Shown in pieces: positions 23,995 to 32,621 of a stretch of 64,000 nt of DNA. A model generated the notes under the pieces. That model was given only the letters and a program-made list of their open reading frames with translations, had not been told where the DNA came from and did not search any database. A program made the position numbers and the translations under genes. The DNA is from Sphaerisporangium dianthi (GTDB taxonomy: Bacteria > Actinomycetota > Actinomycetes > Streptosporangiales > Streptosporangiaceae), in contig NZ_JBHSFP010000009.1 of the NCBI RefSeq assembly GCF_042654065.1, positions 124,001-188,000 on the forward strand. Reading direction: 5' to 3'. Position 1 is the first letter of the stretch. Every line of letters starts with the position of its first letter.

Positions 23995-25497
23995 GTGACG
24001 ACAGTGCGACTCAACGCCTCTGACTCGGGATCGGTCGAGACCGACGCCCTCGTAGTCGGCATCAATACCTCGCCCGACGGCCCCCGCCCGGCACCCGGCG
24101 CGCAAGCCCTGGACGCCGCCATCACCGGCGGGCTCGCGCCTACGCTCCACGCGCTCGGGTTCTCCGGCAAGGCCGGCGAGATCGCCAAGTTCCCCTCGTT
24201 CGGCGCCGTGCCCGCACCGGTGATCGTCGCCGTCGGGCTCGGTGACGCTCCGGCCGAGGACGGCGCCCACGATCTTGAGACGCTGCGCCGGGCGGCCGGC
24301 GCGGCCGCCCGCTCGCTCGCGGGCACGGCCGGGGCCGCCTTCGCGCTGCCCGCCGCCACCCCCGGGCAGGCCGAGGCCGTCGCCCTGGGCGCGCTGCTCG
24401 GCGCCTACGACTTCACCCGCTACCGCACGGGCGACGAGCACAAGGCGCCGCTGCAGGCGATCACCGTGCTGAGCGACGCCCCCGGCGCCGAAGGCTCCGT
24501 GAACCGCGCCGCGACGCTGGCGGAGTCCGTCACGCTCGTCCGCGACCTGGTCAACACCCCGCCGTCCGACCTGTCCCCCGCGCGCTTCGCCGAGATCGCC
24601 GAGGAGACCGCGAGCAAGGCGGGCCTGTCGGTCGAGGTCCTCGACGAGACGGCCCTGAAGGAAGGCGGGTACGGCGGCATCGTCGGCGTCGGCCAGGGCT
24701 CGGTGAACCCGCCCCGGCTGGTCCGCCTCGGCTACGCCCACCCCGAGGCCGAGACGACGGTCGCCTTCGTCGGCAAGGGCATCACCTTCGACTCCGGCGG
24801 CCTGTCGCTCAAGCCGTCCGCCTCCATGGCCTGGATGAAGTCCGACATGGGCGGCGCGGGCGCGGTGTTCGGCGCCCTGCTCGCCATCGCCCGGCTGGGC
24901 CTGCGGGTCAACGCCGTCGGCTACCTGTGCCTGGCCGAGAACATGCCGAGCGGCAGCGCCCAGCGCCCCTCCGACGTGCTCCACACCTATGCCGGCAAGA
25001 CCGTCGAGGTCCTCGACACCGACGCCGAGGGGCGCCTGGTGCTCGTGGACGGCATCGCCCGCGCCGGCGAGGACGACCCCGACCTCATCGTGGACGTCGC
25101 CACCCTCACCGGCGGGCAGATCGTCGCCCTCGGATGGCGCACCTGCGGCGTCATGGCCTCCGACGACGAACTGCGCGAGCAGGTCGTCGAGGTGGCCAAC
25201 GCCCAGGGCGAGGCCGCCTGGGGCATGCCGCTGCCCGACGAACTGCGCAAGGGGCTGGACTCCCCGATCGCCGACATCGCCAACCTCAACCCCGAGCGCT
25301 CCGGCAGCATGCTCGCGGCCGGCATCTTCCTGCGCGAGTTCGTCCCCGAGGGCGTGCGCTGGGCCCACGTCGACATCGCCGGCCCCGCCTTCAACAAGGA
25401 CGCGCCCTACGGATACATCCCCAAGGGCGGCACCGGCATGATCACGCGCACCCTCGTCGCGCTGGCCGAGCGTCACCAGGCCGGCCGCGAGGCATGA
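23995..25497 (+). CDS. pepA: Leucyl aminopeptidase (M17)
   Basis: This is a cytosolic, two-metal aminopeptidase that removes N-terminal residues from peptides. The ~500-residue protein has the family layout: a less conserved N-terminal domain (1-180) and a catalytic domain with VGKGITFDSGGLSLKP (metal-binding Lys and Asp), MKSDMGGAGAV and the M17 signature DTDAEGRLVLVD. I prefer GTG 23995 (VTTVRLNASDSG) on the leaderless promoter pattern; ATG 23959 would add 12 residues. The product is probably hexameric, as for the family. In M. tuberculosis pepB holds the same place upstream of the lipoamide genes (recalled). Confidence 0.94.
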   Translation: MTTVRLNASDSGSVETDALVVGINTSPDGPRPAPGAQALDAAITGGLAPTLHALGFSGKAGEIAKFPSFGAVPAPVIVAVGLGDAPAEDGAHDLETLRRAAGAAARSLAGTAGAAFALPAATPGQAEAVALGALLGAYDFTRYRTGDEHKAPLQAITVLSDAPGAEGSVNRAATLAESVTLVRDLVNTPPSDLSPARFAEIAEETASKAGLSVEVLDETALKEGGYGGIVGVGQGSVNPPRLVRLGYAHPEAETTVAFVGKGITFDSGGLSLKPSASMAWMKSDMGGAGAVFGALLAIARLGLRVNAVGYLCLAENMPSGSAQRPSDVLHTYAGKTVEVLDTDAEGRLVLVDGIARAGEDDPDLIVDVATLTGGQIVALGWRTCGVMASDDELREQVVEVANAQGEAAWGMPLPDELRKGLDSPIADIANLNPERSGSMLAAGIFLREFVPEGVRWAHVDIAGPAFNKDAPYGYIPKGGTGMITRTLVALAERHQAGREA

Positions 25498-25664
25498 TGA
25501 GCGCAGGACGCTGACAAGCGCGCCGCCGCCGGTCCACACCGGCGGCCGAGCGCGTCACGAACACACGAGACAAGTGAAAAGATGCTGTTGGGCAGGCCGG
25601 GCGCGCCGCGAGTGCGGGCATGACCGGCCGGTGAGGCCCACCGATTCCGACAAGGAGCTTTCCA

Positions 25665-27044
25665 GTGGCTGATGGCAGCGGCCCCTTCGACATCGTCGTC
25701 CTGGGTGGCGGCAGCGGCGGGTACGCCTGCGCCCTACGGGCGGCAGAGCTGGGCAAGAGCGTCGCGCTGATCGAGAAGGACAAGATCGGCGGCACGTGCC
25801 TGCACCGGGGTTGCATCCCCACCAAGGCGCTCCTGCACGCGGCGGAGGTCGCCGACGAGACCCGCGAGGCCACGAGCGTCGGCGTCAAGGCCCACTTCGA
25901 GGGCGTCGAGATGCCGGGCGTCCACGCCTTCAAGGACAAGATCGTCAACCGCGCCTGGAAGGGCGTGCAGGGCCTGCTCAAGAGCAGGGGCGTCACGATC
26001 ATCGAGGGTGAGGGCCGTCTGCAGGGCCCCAACCGCATCGCCGTGGGCGACCAGGTCGTCGAGGGCCACAACATCGTGCTCGCGACCGGGTCGGTGCCGA
26101 GGTCGCTCCCCGGCCTTGAGATCGACGGCGAGCGCGTCATCACCAGCGACCACGCGCTCAAGCTCGACCGCGTGCCGTCCTCGGTGATCGTCCTCGGCGG
26201 CGGCGTCATCGGCGTCGAGTTCGCCTCCGTCTGGAAGTCGTTCGGCTCCGAGGTCACGATCGTCGAGGCGCTGCCCCACCTGCTCCCGCTGGAGGAGGAG
26301 TCCAGCTCCAAGCTGCTCGAGCGCGCCTTCCGGCGCAGGGGCATCAAGTACGAGCTGGGCACCCGCTTCGAGAGCGTCAAGACCACCGACACCGGCGTCG
26401 TCGTGACGCTGGAGGGCGGCAAGACCTTCGAGGCCGAGCTGCTGCTGGTGGCCGTCGGCCGCGGGGCCGTCAGCTCGGGCATGGGCTTCGAGGAGGCCGG
26501 CGTCACCGTCGAGCGCGGCACCGTCGTGGTGAACGAGTTCTGCCAGACCAGCGTGCCCGGCGTGTACGCCGTCGGCGACCTGATCCCCACCCTGCAGCTC
26601 GCGCACGCCGGCTTCGCCGAGGGCATCCTGGTCGCCGAGCACATCGCCGGGCTTTCCCCCGTGCCGATCGACTACGCGGGCGTGCCCCGCATCACCTACT
26701 CCGACCCCGAGGTCGCCTCGGTCGGCATCACCTCCGCCGTCGCCAAGGAGCGCGGCTACGAGATCACCGAGCTGGTCTACGACCTCGGCGGCAACCCCAA
26801 GAGCCAGATCATCGGCACGCAGGGCGCTGTCAAGATCATCTCCCAGAAGGACGGCCCCGTGCTCGGGGTGCACATGGTCGGCAAGCGCATGGGTGAACTC
26901 GTGACAGAAGGGCAGCTCATCTACAACTGGGAGGCCCTGCCCTCCGAGGTGGCCCAGCTCATCCACGCTCACCCGACCCAGTCCGAGGCCGTCGGCGAGG
27001 CGATGCTCGCCCTTGCCGGCAAGCCCCTGCACGTACACAACTAA
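25665..27044 (+). CDS. lpd: Dihydrolipoyl dehydrogenase
   Basis: This is the E3 component, an FAD enzyme that reoxidises dihydrolipoamide in 2-oxoacid dehydrogenase complexes. The 459-residue protein shows the FAD site GGGSGGYACALRAAELG, the redox disulfide GGTCLHRGCIPTK, the NAD site LGGGVIGVEFASVW, a second FAD contact GVYAVGDLIP, and the active-site HAHPTQSEAVGEA at the C-terminal interface. The GTG start is preceded by AAGGAG. It is 33 nt upstream of sucB, and lipoate biosynthesis genes follow within 5 kb, so this is a lipoamide-metabolism neighbourhood. Confidence 0.96.
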   Translation: MADGSGPFDIVVLGGGSGGYACALRAAELGKSVALIEKDKIGGTCLHRGCIPTKALLHAAEVADETREATSVGVKAHFEGVEMPGVHAFKDKIVNRAWKGVQGLLKSRGVTIIEGEGRLQGPNRIAVGDQVVEGHNIVLATGSVPRSLPGLEIDGERVITSDHALKLDRVPSSVIVLGGGVIGVEFASVWKSFGSEVTIVEALPHLLPLEEESSSKLLERAFRRRGIKYELGTRFESVKTTDTGVVVTLEGGKTFEAELLLVAVGRGAVSSGMGFEEAGVTVERGTVVVNEFCQTSVPGVYAVGDLIPTLQLAHAGFAEGILVAEHIAGLSPVPIDYAGVPRITYSDPEVASVGITSAVAKERGYEITELVYDLGGNPKSQIIGTQGAVKIISQKDGPVLGVHMVGKRMGELVTEGQLIYNWEALPSEVAQLIHAHPTQSEAVGEAMLALAGKPLHVHN

Positions 27045-27077
27045 GCCCTCACAGGAAACGCGAGAGAAGACGACACC

Positions 27078-28565
27078 ATGCCGGTTTCCGTAACCATGCC
27101 CCAGCTCGGCGAAAGCGTGACCGAGGGCACCGTCACCCGCTGGTTGAAGAAGGAAGGGGACCACGTCGAGACCGACGAGCCATTGCTCGAAGTCTCGACC
27201 GACAAGGTCGACACCGAGATCCCGTCTCCGTCCTCGGGCGTGCTCACCAAGATCGTCGTCGCTGAGGACGAGACCGTCGAGGTCGGCGCCGAACTCGCCG
27301 TCATCGACCAGAACGGCGCCGCGGGCGGCGCCGCCGCTCCCGCGCAGGCCGAGCCGCAGGCCGAGCCCGAGCCCGAGCCGCAGCCCGAACCCGAGCCCGA
27401 GCCCGAGCCGGTCAAGGCACCCGAGCCGGCCCCCCAGCAGGCCCCGGTCTCCTCCATCCCGCAGCCGCCCGCGCCGCAGCCCGCGCCCCAGGCGCCCCAG
27501 GCTCCGCCGCGCCCGGCCCCGCAGCAGGCCCCGGCCGCCACCGCGGCGCCGTCGCCGATCGCGCCCGCGGCTCCCGTCACCGGCGACAGCCCGTACGTCA
27601 CCCCGCTGGTGCGCAAGCTCGCCACCGAGCACGGCGTCGACCTCGACGCCCTGACCGGCACCGGTGTCGGCGGCCGCATCCGCAAGCAGGACGTCCTCGA
27701 GGCCGCGCGCGTCCAGCGCGAGCAGGCCGCGCAGGCGCAGGCCCAGGCCGCGCAGGCCCCGGCACAGGCGCAGGCCCCGCAGGCCGCCGCCCCGGCGCCG
27801 GTCGCCGCCGCGGCGCCCGAGCCGGTCCAGGCCGACACCACGCTGCGCGGCCGCACCGAGAAGATGTCGCGCATGCGGCAGACCATCGCCAAGCGCACGA
27901 TGGAGTCGCTGCAGACCTCCGCGCAGCTCACCTCGGTCGTCGAGGTCGACGTCACCAAGATCGCGCGGCTGCGCGACCGGGCGAAGGCCGACTTCCAGCG
28001 CCGTGAGGGCGTGAAGCTCAGCTTCATGCCGTTCTTCGCGCTGGCGACCGTCGAGGCGCTCAAGCAGCACCCCAAGCTCAACGCGGTCATCAACAGCGAG
28101 ACCAACGAGGTCACCTACTACGACCACGAGCACCTGGCGTTCGCGGTCGACGCCGAGCGCGGCCTCGCCTCCGCCGTCATCAAGGACGCCGGCGACCTCA
28201 ACATCGCCGGTCTCGCCCGCAAGATCGCCGACCTGGCCGAGCGCACCCGCACCAACAAGGTGAGCCCGGACGAGCTGTCCGGCGGCACGTTCACGCTGAC
28301 CAACACCGGCAGCCGCGGCGCGCTGTTCGACACGCCGATCATCAACCAGCCGCAGGTCGCCATCCTCGGCACCGGCACCGTCGTCAAGCGCCCGGTCGTC
28401 CTGGACACCCCCGACGGCGAGGTCATCGCGGTCCGCTCGATGGTCTACCTGGCGCTGACCTACGACCACCGCCTGGTCGACGGCGCGGACGCCGCCCGCT
28501 TCCTGACCACCGTCAAGCGCCGCCTCGAGGAGGGCCGCTTCGAGAACCAGCTCGGCCTGGGCTGA
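27078..28565 (+). CDS. sucB: 2-oxoglutarate dehydrogenase E2 (dihydrolipoyl succinyltransferase)
   Basis: This E2 core enzyme carries acyl groups on lipoyl-lysine and transfers them to CoA. The 495-residue protein has one lipoyl domain (residues 1-80, with the target Lys in STDKVDTEIPSP), a long Pro/Glu/Ala/Gln-rich linker, a peripheral subunit-binding domain (about 172-210, SPYVTPLVRKLATEHGVDL), a second Ala/Gln linker, and the catalytic domain ending in TYDHRLVDGADAARFL. Many actinobacterial homologues have two or three lipoyl domains; here one is seen. In actinobacteria this protein often serves pyruvate dehydrogenase as well, so the substrate is not certain. Confidence 0.93.
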   Translation: MPVSVTMPQLGESVTEGTVTRWLKKEGDHVETDEPLLEVSTDKVDTEIPSPSSGVLTKIVVAEDETVEVGAELAVIDQNGAAGGAAAPAQAEPQAEPEPEPQPEPEPEPEPVKAPEPAPQQAPVSSIPQPPAPQPAPQAPQAPPRPAPQQAPAATAAPSPIAPAAPVTGDSPYVTPLVRKLATEHGVDLDALTGTGVGGRIRKQDVLEAARVQREQAAQAQAQAAQAPAQAQAPQAAAPAPVAAAAPEPVQADTTLRGRTEKMSRMRQTIAKRTMESLQTSAQLTSVVEVDVTKIARLRDRAKADFQRREGVKLSFMPFFALATVEALKQHPKLNAVINSETNEVTYYDHEHLAFAVDAERGLASAVIKDAGDLNIAGLARKIADLAERTRTNKVSPDELSGGTFTLTNTGSRGALFDTPIINQPQVAILGTGTVVKRPVVLDTPDGEVIAVRSMVYLALTYDHRLVDGADAARFLTTVKRRLEEGRFENQLGLG

Positions 28566-28590
28566 CCGGCCCGATCCGACCCGACCCGCC

Positions 28591-28619
28591 GCGGCCGGAC
28601 CACCTCGTGGTCCGGCCGC
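28591..28619 (+). terminator. Hairpin after sucB
   Basis: GCGGCCGGACCAC (28591-28603) pairs perfectly with 28607-28619 around a 3-nt CTC loop, 26 nt past the sucB stop. No T-run follows, which is common for actinobacterial terminators. Confidence 0.75.
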
Positions 28620-28679
28620 CGGCCGGTCTGACACGCGGCGGTGAGGCGGGGCAGCCTGGGCCGGGGGGCCGCGCGGACG

Positions 28680-28691
28680 TAGGGTGATCCC
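28680..28691 (+). promoter_or_regulatory. Candidate leaderless promoter of the epimerase gene
   Basis: TAGGGT is followed by 6 nt and the ATG at 28692. AGGGTG could alternatively act as a ribosome site. Confidence 0.35.
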
Positions 28692-29669
28692 ATGGCAGTC
28701 GTGATCACCGGCTCGTCCGGGCTCCTCGGTTCGGCCCTGGTCCGCGCCCTGCGCGACGAGGGCCGGCCGGTCGTCAGGCTCGTCCGCCGCACGCCCGCCG
28801 CGCCGGACGAGGCGTTCTGGGATCCGCGTGAGGGCATTCTCGCCCCCTCTGTGCTGGAGGGCGCGGAGGCCGTCGTCCACCTCGCGGGGGCGGGCATCGC
28901 CGACCGGCGGTGGACGCCCGAGCACCGGCGCGAGCTGGTCGCCAGCCGCGTCGACAGCACGCGCACCCTCGCCGTCACCATCGCGGGGCTTGAGCGCAGG
29001 CCCGCCGTCTGGCTCAGCGGCTCCGCCATCGGCTTCTACGGCGACACCGGCGAGCACCCCGTCGAGGAGTCCTTCGAGCCCCCGGCGCACTGGCGTCCCC
29101 TGAAGCCCGAGGCCGCGTCCGAAGAGACCGCGCCCGGCCCATCTCAGAGAGCCGAGGCCCGGGCGCACGGGCAGTGGCTCGCCGAGCTCGTGCTCGCCTG
29201 GGAGGCCGAGGTCGCGCCCGCCGAGGAGGCCGGCGTCCGGGTCGTGCGGCTGCGCACCGGGCATGTGCTCAGCCGCGAGGGCGGCTACCTCGGCAAGATG
29301 CTCCCGGTGTTCAGGCTCGGCCTCGGCGCGCCCCTGGGGTCCGGCCGGCAGTACGTCTCGTGGATCGCCGTCGACGACTGGGTGGGCGCCATCAAGCACA
29401 TCATCGCCGAGCCCGAGGTGTCGGGGCCGGTGAACCTCACCGCTCCGACGCCCGTCACCAACGCCGAGTTCACCAGGGCCCTCGGCCGCGCGCTGCACCG
29501 CCCGACCATGCCGGTGGCGGTGCCGGGGTTCGCGCTTCGGGCCGCTCTCGGCGACCTCGCCGACGAGGGGGTGCTCATCGGCCAGCGTGTGCTCCCCCGC
29601 CGCCTGCTGGAGATGGGGTACCGGTTCGCGCATCCGCGTCTCGACGACGCACTGGCCGCCATACTCTAG
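28692..29669 (+). CDS. TIGR01777-type NAD(P)-dependent epimerase/oxidoreductase
   Basis: The 325-residue protein is an extended short-chain dehydrogenase of the YfcH/SulA-like group, whose substrate is unknown. The cofactor site is ITGSSGLLGSALVRAL; other family marks are HLAGAGIADRRWTPEHR and GSAIGFYGD. The C-terminal DUF1731-like end is RVLPRRLLEMGYRFAHPRLDDAL. Between about residues 125 and 160 there is an extra stretch (EPPAHWRPLKPEAASEE and following) where most relatives have a short loop. The gene has the same neighbours as the M. tuberculosis homologue Rv2216 (recalled), between the E2 gene and lipB. Confidence 0.9.
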   Translation: MAVVITGSSGLLGSALVRALRDEGRPVVRLVRRTPAAPDEAFWDPREGILAPSVLEGAEAVVHLAGAGIADRRWTPEHRRELVASRVDSTRTLAVTIAGLERRPAVWLSGSAIGFYGDTGEHPVEESFEPPAHWRPLKPEAASEETAPGPSQRAEARAHGQWLAELVLAWEAEVAPAEEAGVRVVRLRTGHVLSREGGYLGKMLPVFRLGLGAPLGSGRQYVSWIAVDDWVGAIKHIIAEPEVSGPVNLTAPTPVTNAEFTRALGRALHRPTMPVAVPGFALRAALGDLADEGVLIGQRVLPRRLLEMGYRFAHPRLDDALAAIL

Positions 29670-29770
29670 GGTGCCGGTCCGGTGAAAACGGGAGGGTGAG
29701 CCGCGTCCCGGCCCCCGAGCCTTCGAGGCGGGGTTCCTCTTCGCCCTCCCCAGAGGCAGCAGGAGAGATC

Positions 29771-30508
29771 ATGAGCAGGCTCGGCCAGTCCCACATCCTC
29801 GCCATAGGCGGCGGCTCGTTCGTCCCGGCGTCGCGCCTCGGCACCATGGAACCCTCCGGCCTGCTCCGTTACGCGCTCGACCTGACCGGCCAGGACCGCC
29901 CGAAGCTCGGGCTGCTCGCCACCGCCACGGGCGACGACGCCGAGTGGCTGCTGAAGATGTACGGCGCGTTCCGCTCCTTCGACGTCGAGGTCAGCCACCT
30001 CGCGCTGTTCCCCATGCCGAACGTCGACGACCCCCGCGAGTGGCTCCTGGAGCAGGACGCCGTCTACGTCAGCGGCGGCAGCGTCGCCAACCTCGCCGCG
30101 CTGTGGCGGCTGCACGGCCTCGACGAGGCGATGGAGGAGGCCTGGCGGGCCGGCGTGGTCCTCGCGGGCCAGAGCGCGGGGGCGCTGTGCTGGCACGTGG
30201 GCGGCAACACCGACTCCTTCGGGCCCGTCCTGCGGCCGTGGGCCGAGGGCCTCGGCCTCCTCCCCTACTCCTGCGGAGTCCACTACAACTCCGACCCCCA
30301 GCGCCGCGCCCTGCTCCACGAGTCGATCGCCTCGGGCGAACTGCCGGACGGCTACGCCGCCGACGAGGGCGTGGGCCTGCACTACGTCGGACGCGAGTTC
30401 ATCCAGGCCGTCACCGTGAATCCGCGGGGCTACGCCTACCGCATCGAGCGCGACGGCGACGGTGGCGTCAAGGAAGTCCGCGTCGAGCCCCGCCTGCTGA
30501 CCACCTGA
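29771..30508 (+). CDS. Peptidase E (S51 dipeptidase)
   Basis: This is a cytosolic serine peptidase of the S51 family, which hydrolyses Asp-X dipeptides; the fold is related to class I amidotransferases. The 245-residue protein carries the nucleophile elbow LAGQSAGALCWH, the upstream VYVSGGSVANL and a conserved HYNSDPQRR. The start is set by the ATG after AGGAG; an upstream in-frame extension overlaps the epimerase gene and is not coding. It lies between the epimerase gene and lipB on the same strand. A link to lipoate metabolism is not obvious. Confidence 0.92.
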   Translation: MSRLGQSHILAIGGGSFVPASRLGTMEPSGLLRYALDLTGQDRPKLGLLATATGDDAEWLLKMYGAFRSFDVEVSHLALFPMPNVDDPREWLLEQDAVYVSGGSVANLAALWRLHGLDEAMEEAWRAGVVLAGQSAGALCWHVGGNTDSFGPVLRPWAEGLGLLPYSCGVHYNSDPQRRALLHESIASGELPDGYAADEGVGLHYVGREFIQAVTVNPRGYAYRIERDGDGGVKEVRVEPRLLTT

Positions 30509-30524
30509 GCGCGTGACCTCGCGT

Positions 30525-30536
30525 TAAGGTGGCACC
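30525..30536 (+). promoter_or_regulatory. Candidate leaderless promoter (or ribosome site) of lipB
   Basis: TAAGGT is followed by 6 nt and the GTG at 30537. AAGGTGG overlaps it and would be an alternative Shine-Dalgarno with an unusually short 4-nt spacing. Confidence 0.35.
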
Positions 30537-31271
30537 GTGACTGAGCGCGCCGACCAGACCAGGCAGAAGAGCACCATGGGCGGCGGGGCCGGCAGGCTCG
30601 CGCTCGTCCGGCTCGGGGTGGACGTCCCCTACGAGCAGGCGTGGGAGCTCCAGCGCGAGGTCCACGCCCGCCGGGTGGCCGGGCTGATCCCCGACACCTG
30701 CCTGCTGCTGGAGCACGCCCCCGTCTACACCGCCGGCAAGCGCACCCGGCCCGAGGAGCGCCCGTCAGACGGCACGCCGGTCATCGACGTCGACCGCGGC
30801 GGGAAGATCACCTGGCACGGGCCCGGCCAGCTCGTCGGCTATCCGATCGTCCGGCTGACCGAGTCGATCGACGTGATCGCCTACGTCCGGCTGCTGGAGG
30901 AGGCGCTGATCCAGATCTGCGCCGACTTCGGCGTGGTGGGCGGGCGCGTCGAGGGGCGCAGCGGCGTCTGGGTCGCGGGCGACCCCGCGAGCGGCCTGCC
31001 CGACCGCAAGCTCGGCGCCATCGGCATCCGGGTGGCCAAGGGCGTCACCATGCACGGATACGCGCTCAACTGCGCCAACGACCCGAGCTGGTTCAACCGC
31101 ATCATCCCGTGCGGCATCCGCGACGCCGGGGTCACCTCGCTGTCGGCCGAGACCGGGCGGCGCATCACCGTGGACGAGGTTCTCCCCTTCGCCGAGAAGC
31201 GCCTGGCCGAGGCCCTGGGCGTCGAAGGGCTCGACGTCCAGGAGGAAGACCTGCTCTCCGGCCGTCTCTGA
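30537..31271 (+). CDS. lipB: Octanoyl-[acyl carrier protein]-protein octanoyltransferase
   Basis: LipB moves octanoate from acyl carrier protein to the lipoyl-domain lysine of enzymes such as the E2 encoded nearby. The 244-residue protein has GGKITWHGPGQLVGYPI, the catalytic Lys in DRKLGAIGIRV and the catalytic Cys in IPCGIRDAGVTSL. The N-terminus has about 14 extra residues before GRLALVRLG; an internal ATG at 30576 is an alternative start. lipA follows after 86 nt and seems to have its own promoter. Confidence 0.95.
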   Translation: MTERADQTRQKSTMGGGAGRLALVRLGVDVPYEQAWELQREVHARRVAGLIPDTCLLLEHAPVYTAGKRTRPEERPSDGTPVIDVDRGGKITWHGPGQLVGYPIVRLTESIDVIAYVRLLEEALIQICADFGVVGGRVEGRSGVWVAGDPASGLPDRKLGAIGIRVAKGVTMHGYALNCANDPSWFNRIIPCGIRDAGVTSLSAETGRRITVDEVLPFAEKRLAEALGVEGLDVQEEDLLSGRL

Positions 31272-31344
31272 CCGCTTCCTCCACCGGGCTCGCGAGCACG
31301 AATTCGTCGGATGACCCTGTGACCGTGCGGTGCGGGCGGAGTCG

Positions 31345-31357
31345 TAAGCTTGGAGAC
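31345..31357 (+). promoter_or_regulatory. Candidate leaderless promoter of lipA
   Basis: TAAGCT is followed by 7 nt and the GTG at 31358. GGAG is also present but only 2 nt from the start codon, too near to be a good ribosome site. Confidence 0.4.
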
Positions 31358-32287
31358 GTGACCGTAGCTCCTGAAGGCCGAAAGCTCCTCCGCCTAGAGG
31401 TGCGCAACAGCCAGACCCCCATCGAACGCAAGCCCCCGTGGATCAAGACCAGGCTCCACAACGGGCCCACGTTCAACGAGATCCGATCGCTCGTCAAAGA
31501 TCAGGGTCTGCATACGGTGTGCCAGGAGGCCGGCTGTCCCAACATCTCCGAGTGCTGGGAGGACCGCGAGGCGACCTTCCTCATCGGCGGCGACCAGTGC
31601 ACGCGGCGGTGTGACTTCTGCCAGATCGACACCGGCAAGCCCGCCGAGTACGACACCGACGAGCCCCGCCGGGTCGCCGAGTCGGTGGCGCAGATGGGCC
31701 TGCGGTACGCCACCGTCACCGGCGTCGCCCGCGACGACCTGCCCGACGGCGGCGCGTGGCTGTACGCCGAGACCGCGCGGCAGATCCACGCCGTGATCCC
31801 CGGGTGCGGCGTCGAGCTGCTGGTGCCCGACTTCAACGGCCACCGCGACCAGCTCGAAGAGGTCTTCGGAAGCCGGCCCGAGGTGTTCGCGCACAACATC
31901 GAGACCGTGCCGCGCATCTTCAAGCGCATCCGCCCGGCGTTCCGTTACGAGCGCTCCCTGCAGGTCATCACGATGGCCCACGAGGCGGGCCTGGTGACCA
32001 AGTCCAACCTCATCCTCGGCATGGGCGAAGAGCGCGAAGAGATCGTCCAGGCGATGCGCGACCTGCACGAGGCCGGTTGCGACCTGCTCACCATCACGCA
32101 GTACCTCCGCCCGACGCCGCGGCACCACCCGGTCGACCGCTGGGTCAAGCCCGAGGAGTTCGTCGAGCTGCAGGCGCAGGCCGAGGAGATCGGCTTCTCC
32201 GGGGTCATGTCCGGCCCGCTCGTCCGCTCGTCCTACCGCGCCGGGCGCCTGTACAAGCAGGCCGTCGAGGCACGGCAGACCGCCTGA
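31358..32287 (+). CDS. lipA: Lipoyl synthase
   Basis: LipA is a radical-SAM enzyme that inserts two sulfurs into the octanoyl group attached by LipB. The 309-residue protein has the auxiliary cluster motif CQEAGCPNISEC, the radical-SAM motif CTRRCDFCQ and the C-terminal RSSYRAG whose Ser ligates the sacrificial cluster. I chose the GTG at 31358 (VTVAPEGRKLLRLEVRN), which gives the standard length. The auxiliary cluster needs rebuilding after each turnover, so the Fe-S genes at 5-9 kb are functionally related. Confidence 0.96.
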   Translation: MTVAPEGRKLLRLEVRNSQTPIERKPPWIKTRLHNGPTFNEIRSLVKDQGLHTVCQEAGCPNISECWEDREATFLIGGDQCTRRCDFCQIDTGKPAEYDTDEPRRVAESVAQMGLRYATVTGVARDDLPDGGAWLYAETARQIHAVIPGCGVELLVPDFNGHRDQLEEVFGSRPEVFAHNIETVPRIFKRIRPAFRYERSLQVITMAHEAGLVTKSNLILGMGEEREEIVQAMRDLHEAGCDLLTITQYLRPTPRHHPVDRWVKPEEFVELQAQAEEIGFSGVMSGPLVRSSYRAGRLYKQAVEARQTA

Positions 32288-32389
32288 CCCCGCTCCCTTT
32301 CGAGACCCTCCCCCGGCGGCCGGCCGATGGCCGCGCCGCCGTAGGGCGTCAGCGGGCCGCGCCGCGCCACCTTGGGCCGTTCTTCGGCC

Positions 32390-32409
32390 GCGCCGCCATA
32401 GGGCGGCGC
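32390..32409 (+). terminator. Hairpin downstream of lipA
   Basis: An 8-bp perfect stem GCGCCGCC/GGCGGCGC closes on an ATAG loop, about 100 nt past the lipA stop codon. Confidence 0.5.
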
Positions 32410-32609
32410 CCCGCCCGAATCCCGCGAGGCCGGCGACGTGCGCGAAGGGCCGGCCCGGCGGCCCGGTATCGGCCCCCGCCTCGCACCGATCGCGGCCCCG
32501 GCCGCGCGCCGGTCGCTCGGCGTGCCCGGGCGATGACCGGTCGCGACGCCGAGGGTCACGGTCTGACCGGCCATCAGGTCACGTTTTCCTTTCTTCACCC
32601 TTGCATTTG

Positions 32610-32621
32610 TATCCTTCAACC
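32610..32621 (+). promoter_or_regulatory. Candidate leaderless promoter of the DUF4191 gene
   Basis: TATCCT is followed by 6 nt and the ATG at 32622, in an AT-rich stretch with no ribosome site. Confidence 0.5.

Larger units (their letters stand above)
32288..32621. other. Intergenic region with a 20-bp direct repeat and a hairpin
   Basis: No gene is seen in these 334 bases. A 20-bp element, GGCCGCGCCGCCGTAGGGCG (32329-32348), recurs at 32386-32405 with one change. In the second copy GCGCCGCC-ATAG-GGCGGCGC (32390-32409) is a perfect hairpin, a likely lipA terminator. The last 40 bases are markedly AT-richer and hold the promoter of the next gene. Confidence 0.6.

Noticed and set aside
25734..29633. 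A 1299-codon minus-strand frame
   Set aside because: It is antisense to lpd, sucB and the epimerase gene, and its translation is a Gly/Leu/Arg-rich run without domains.
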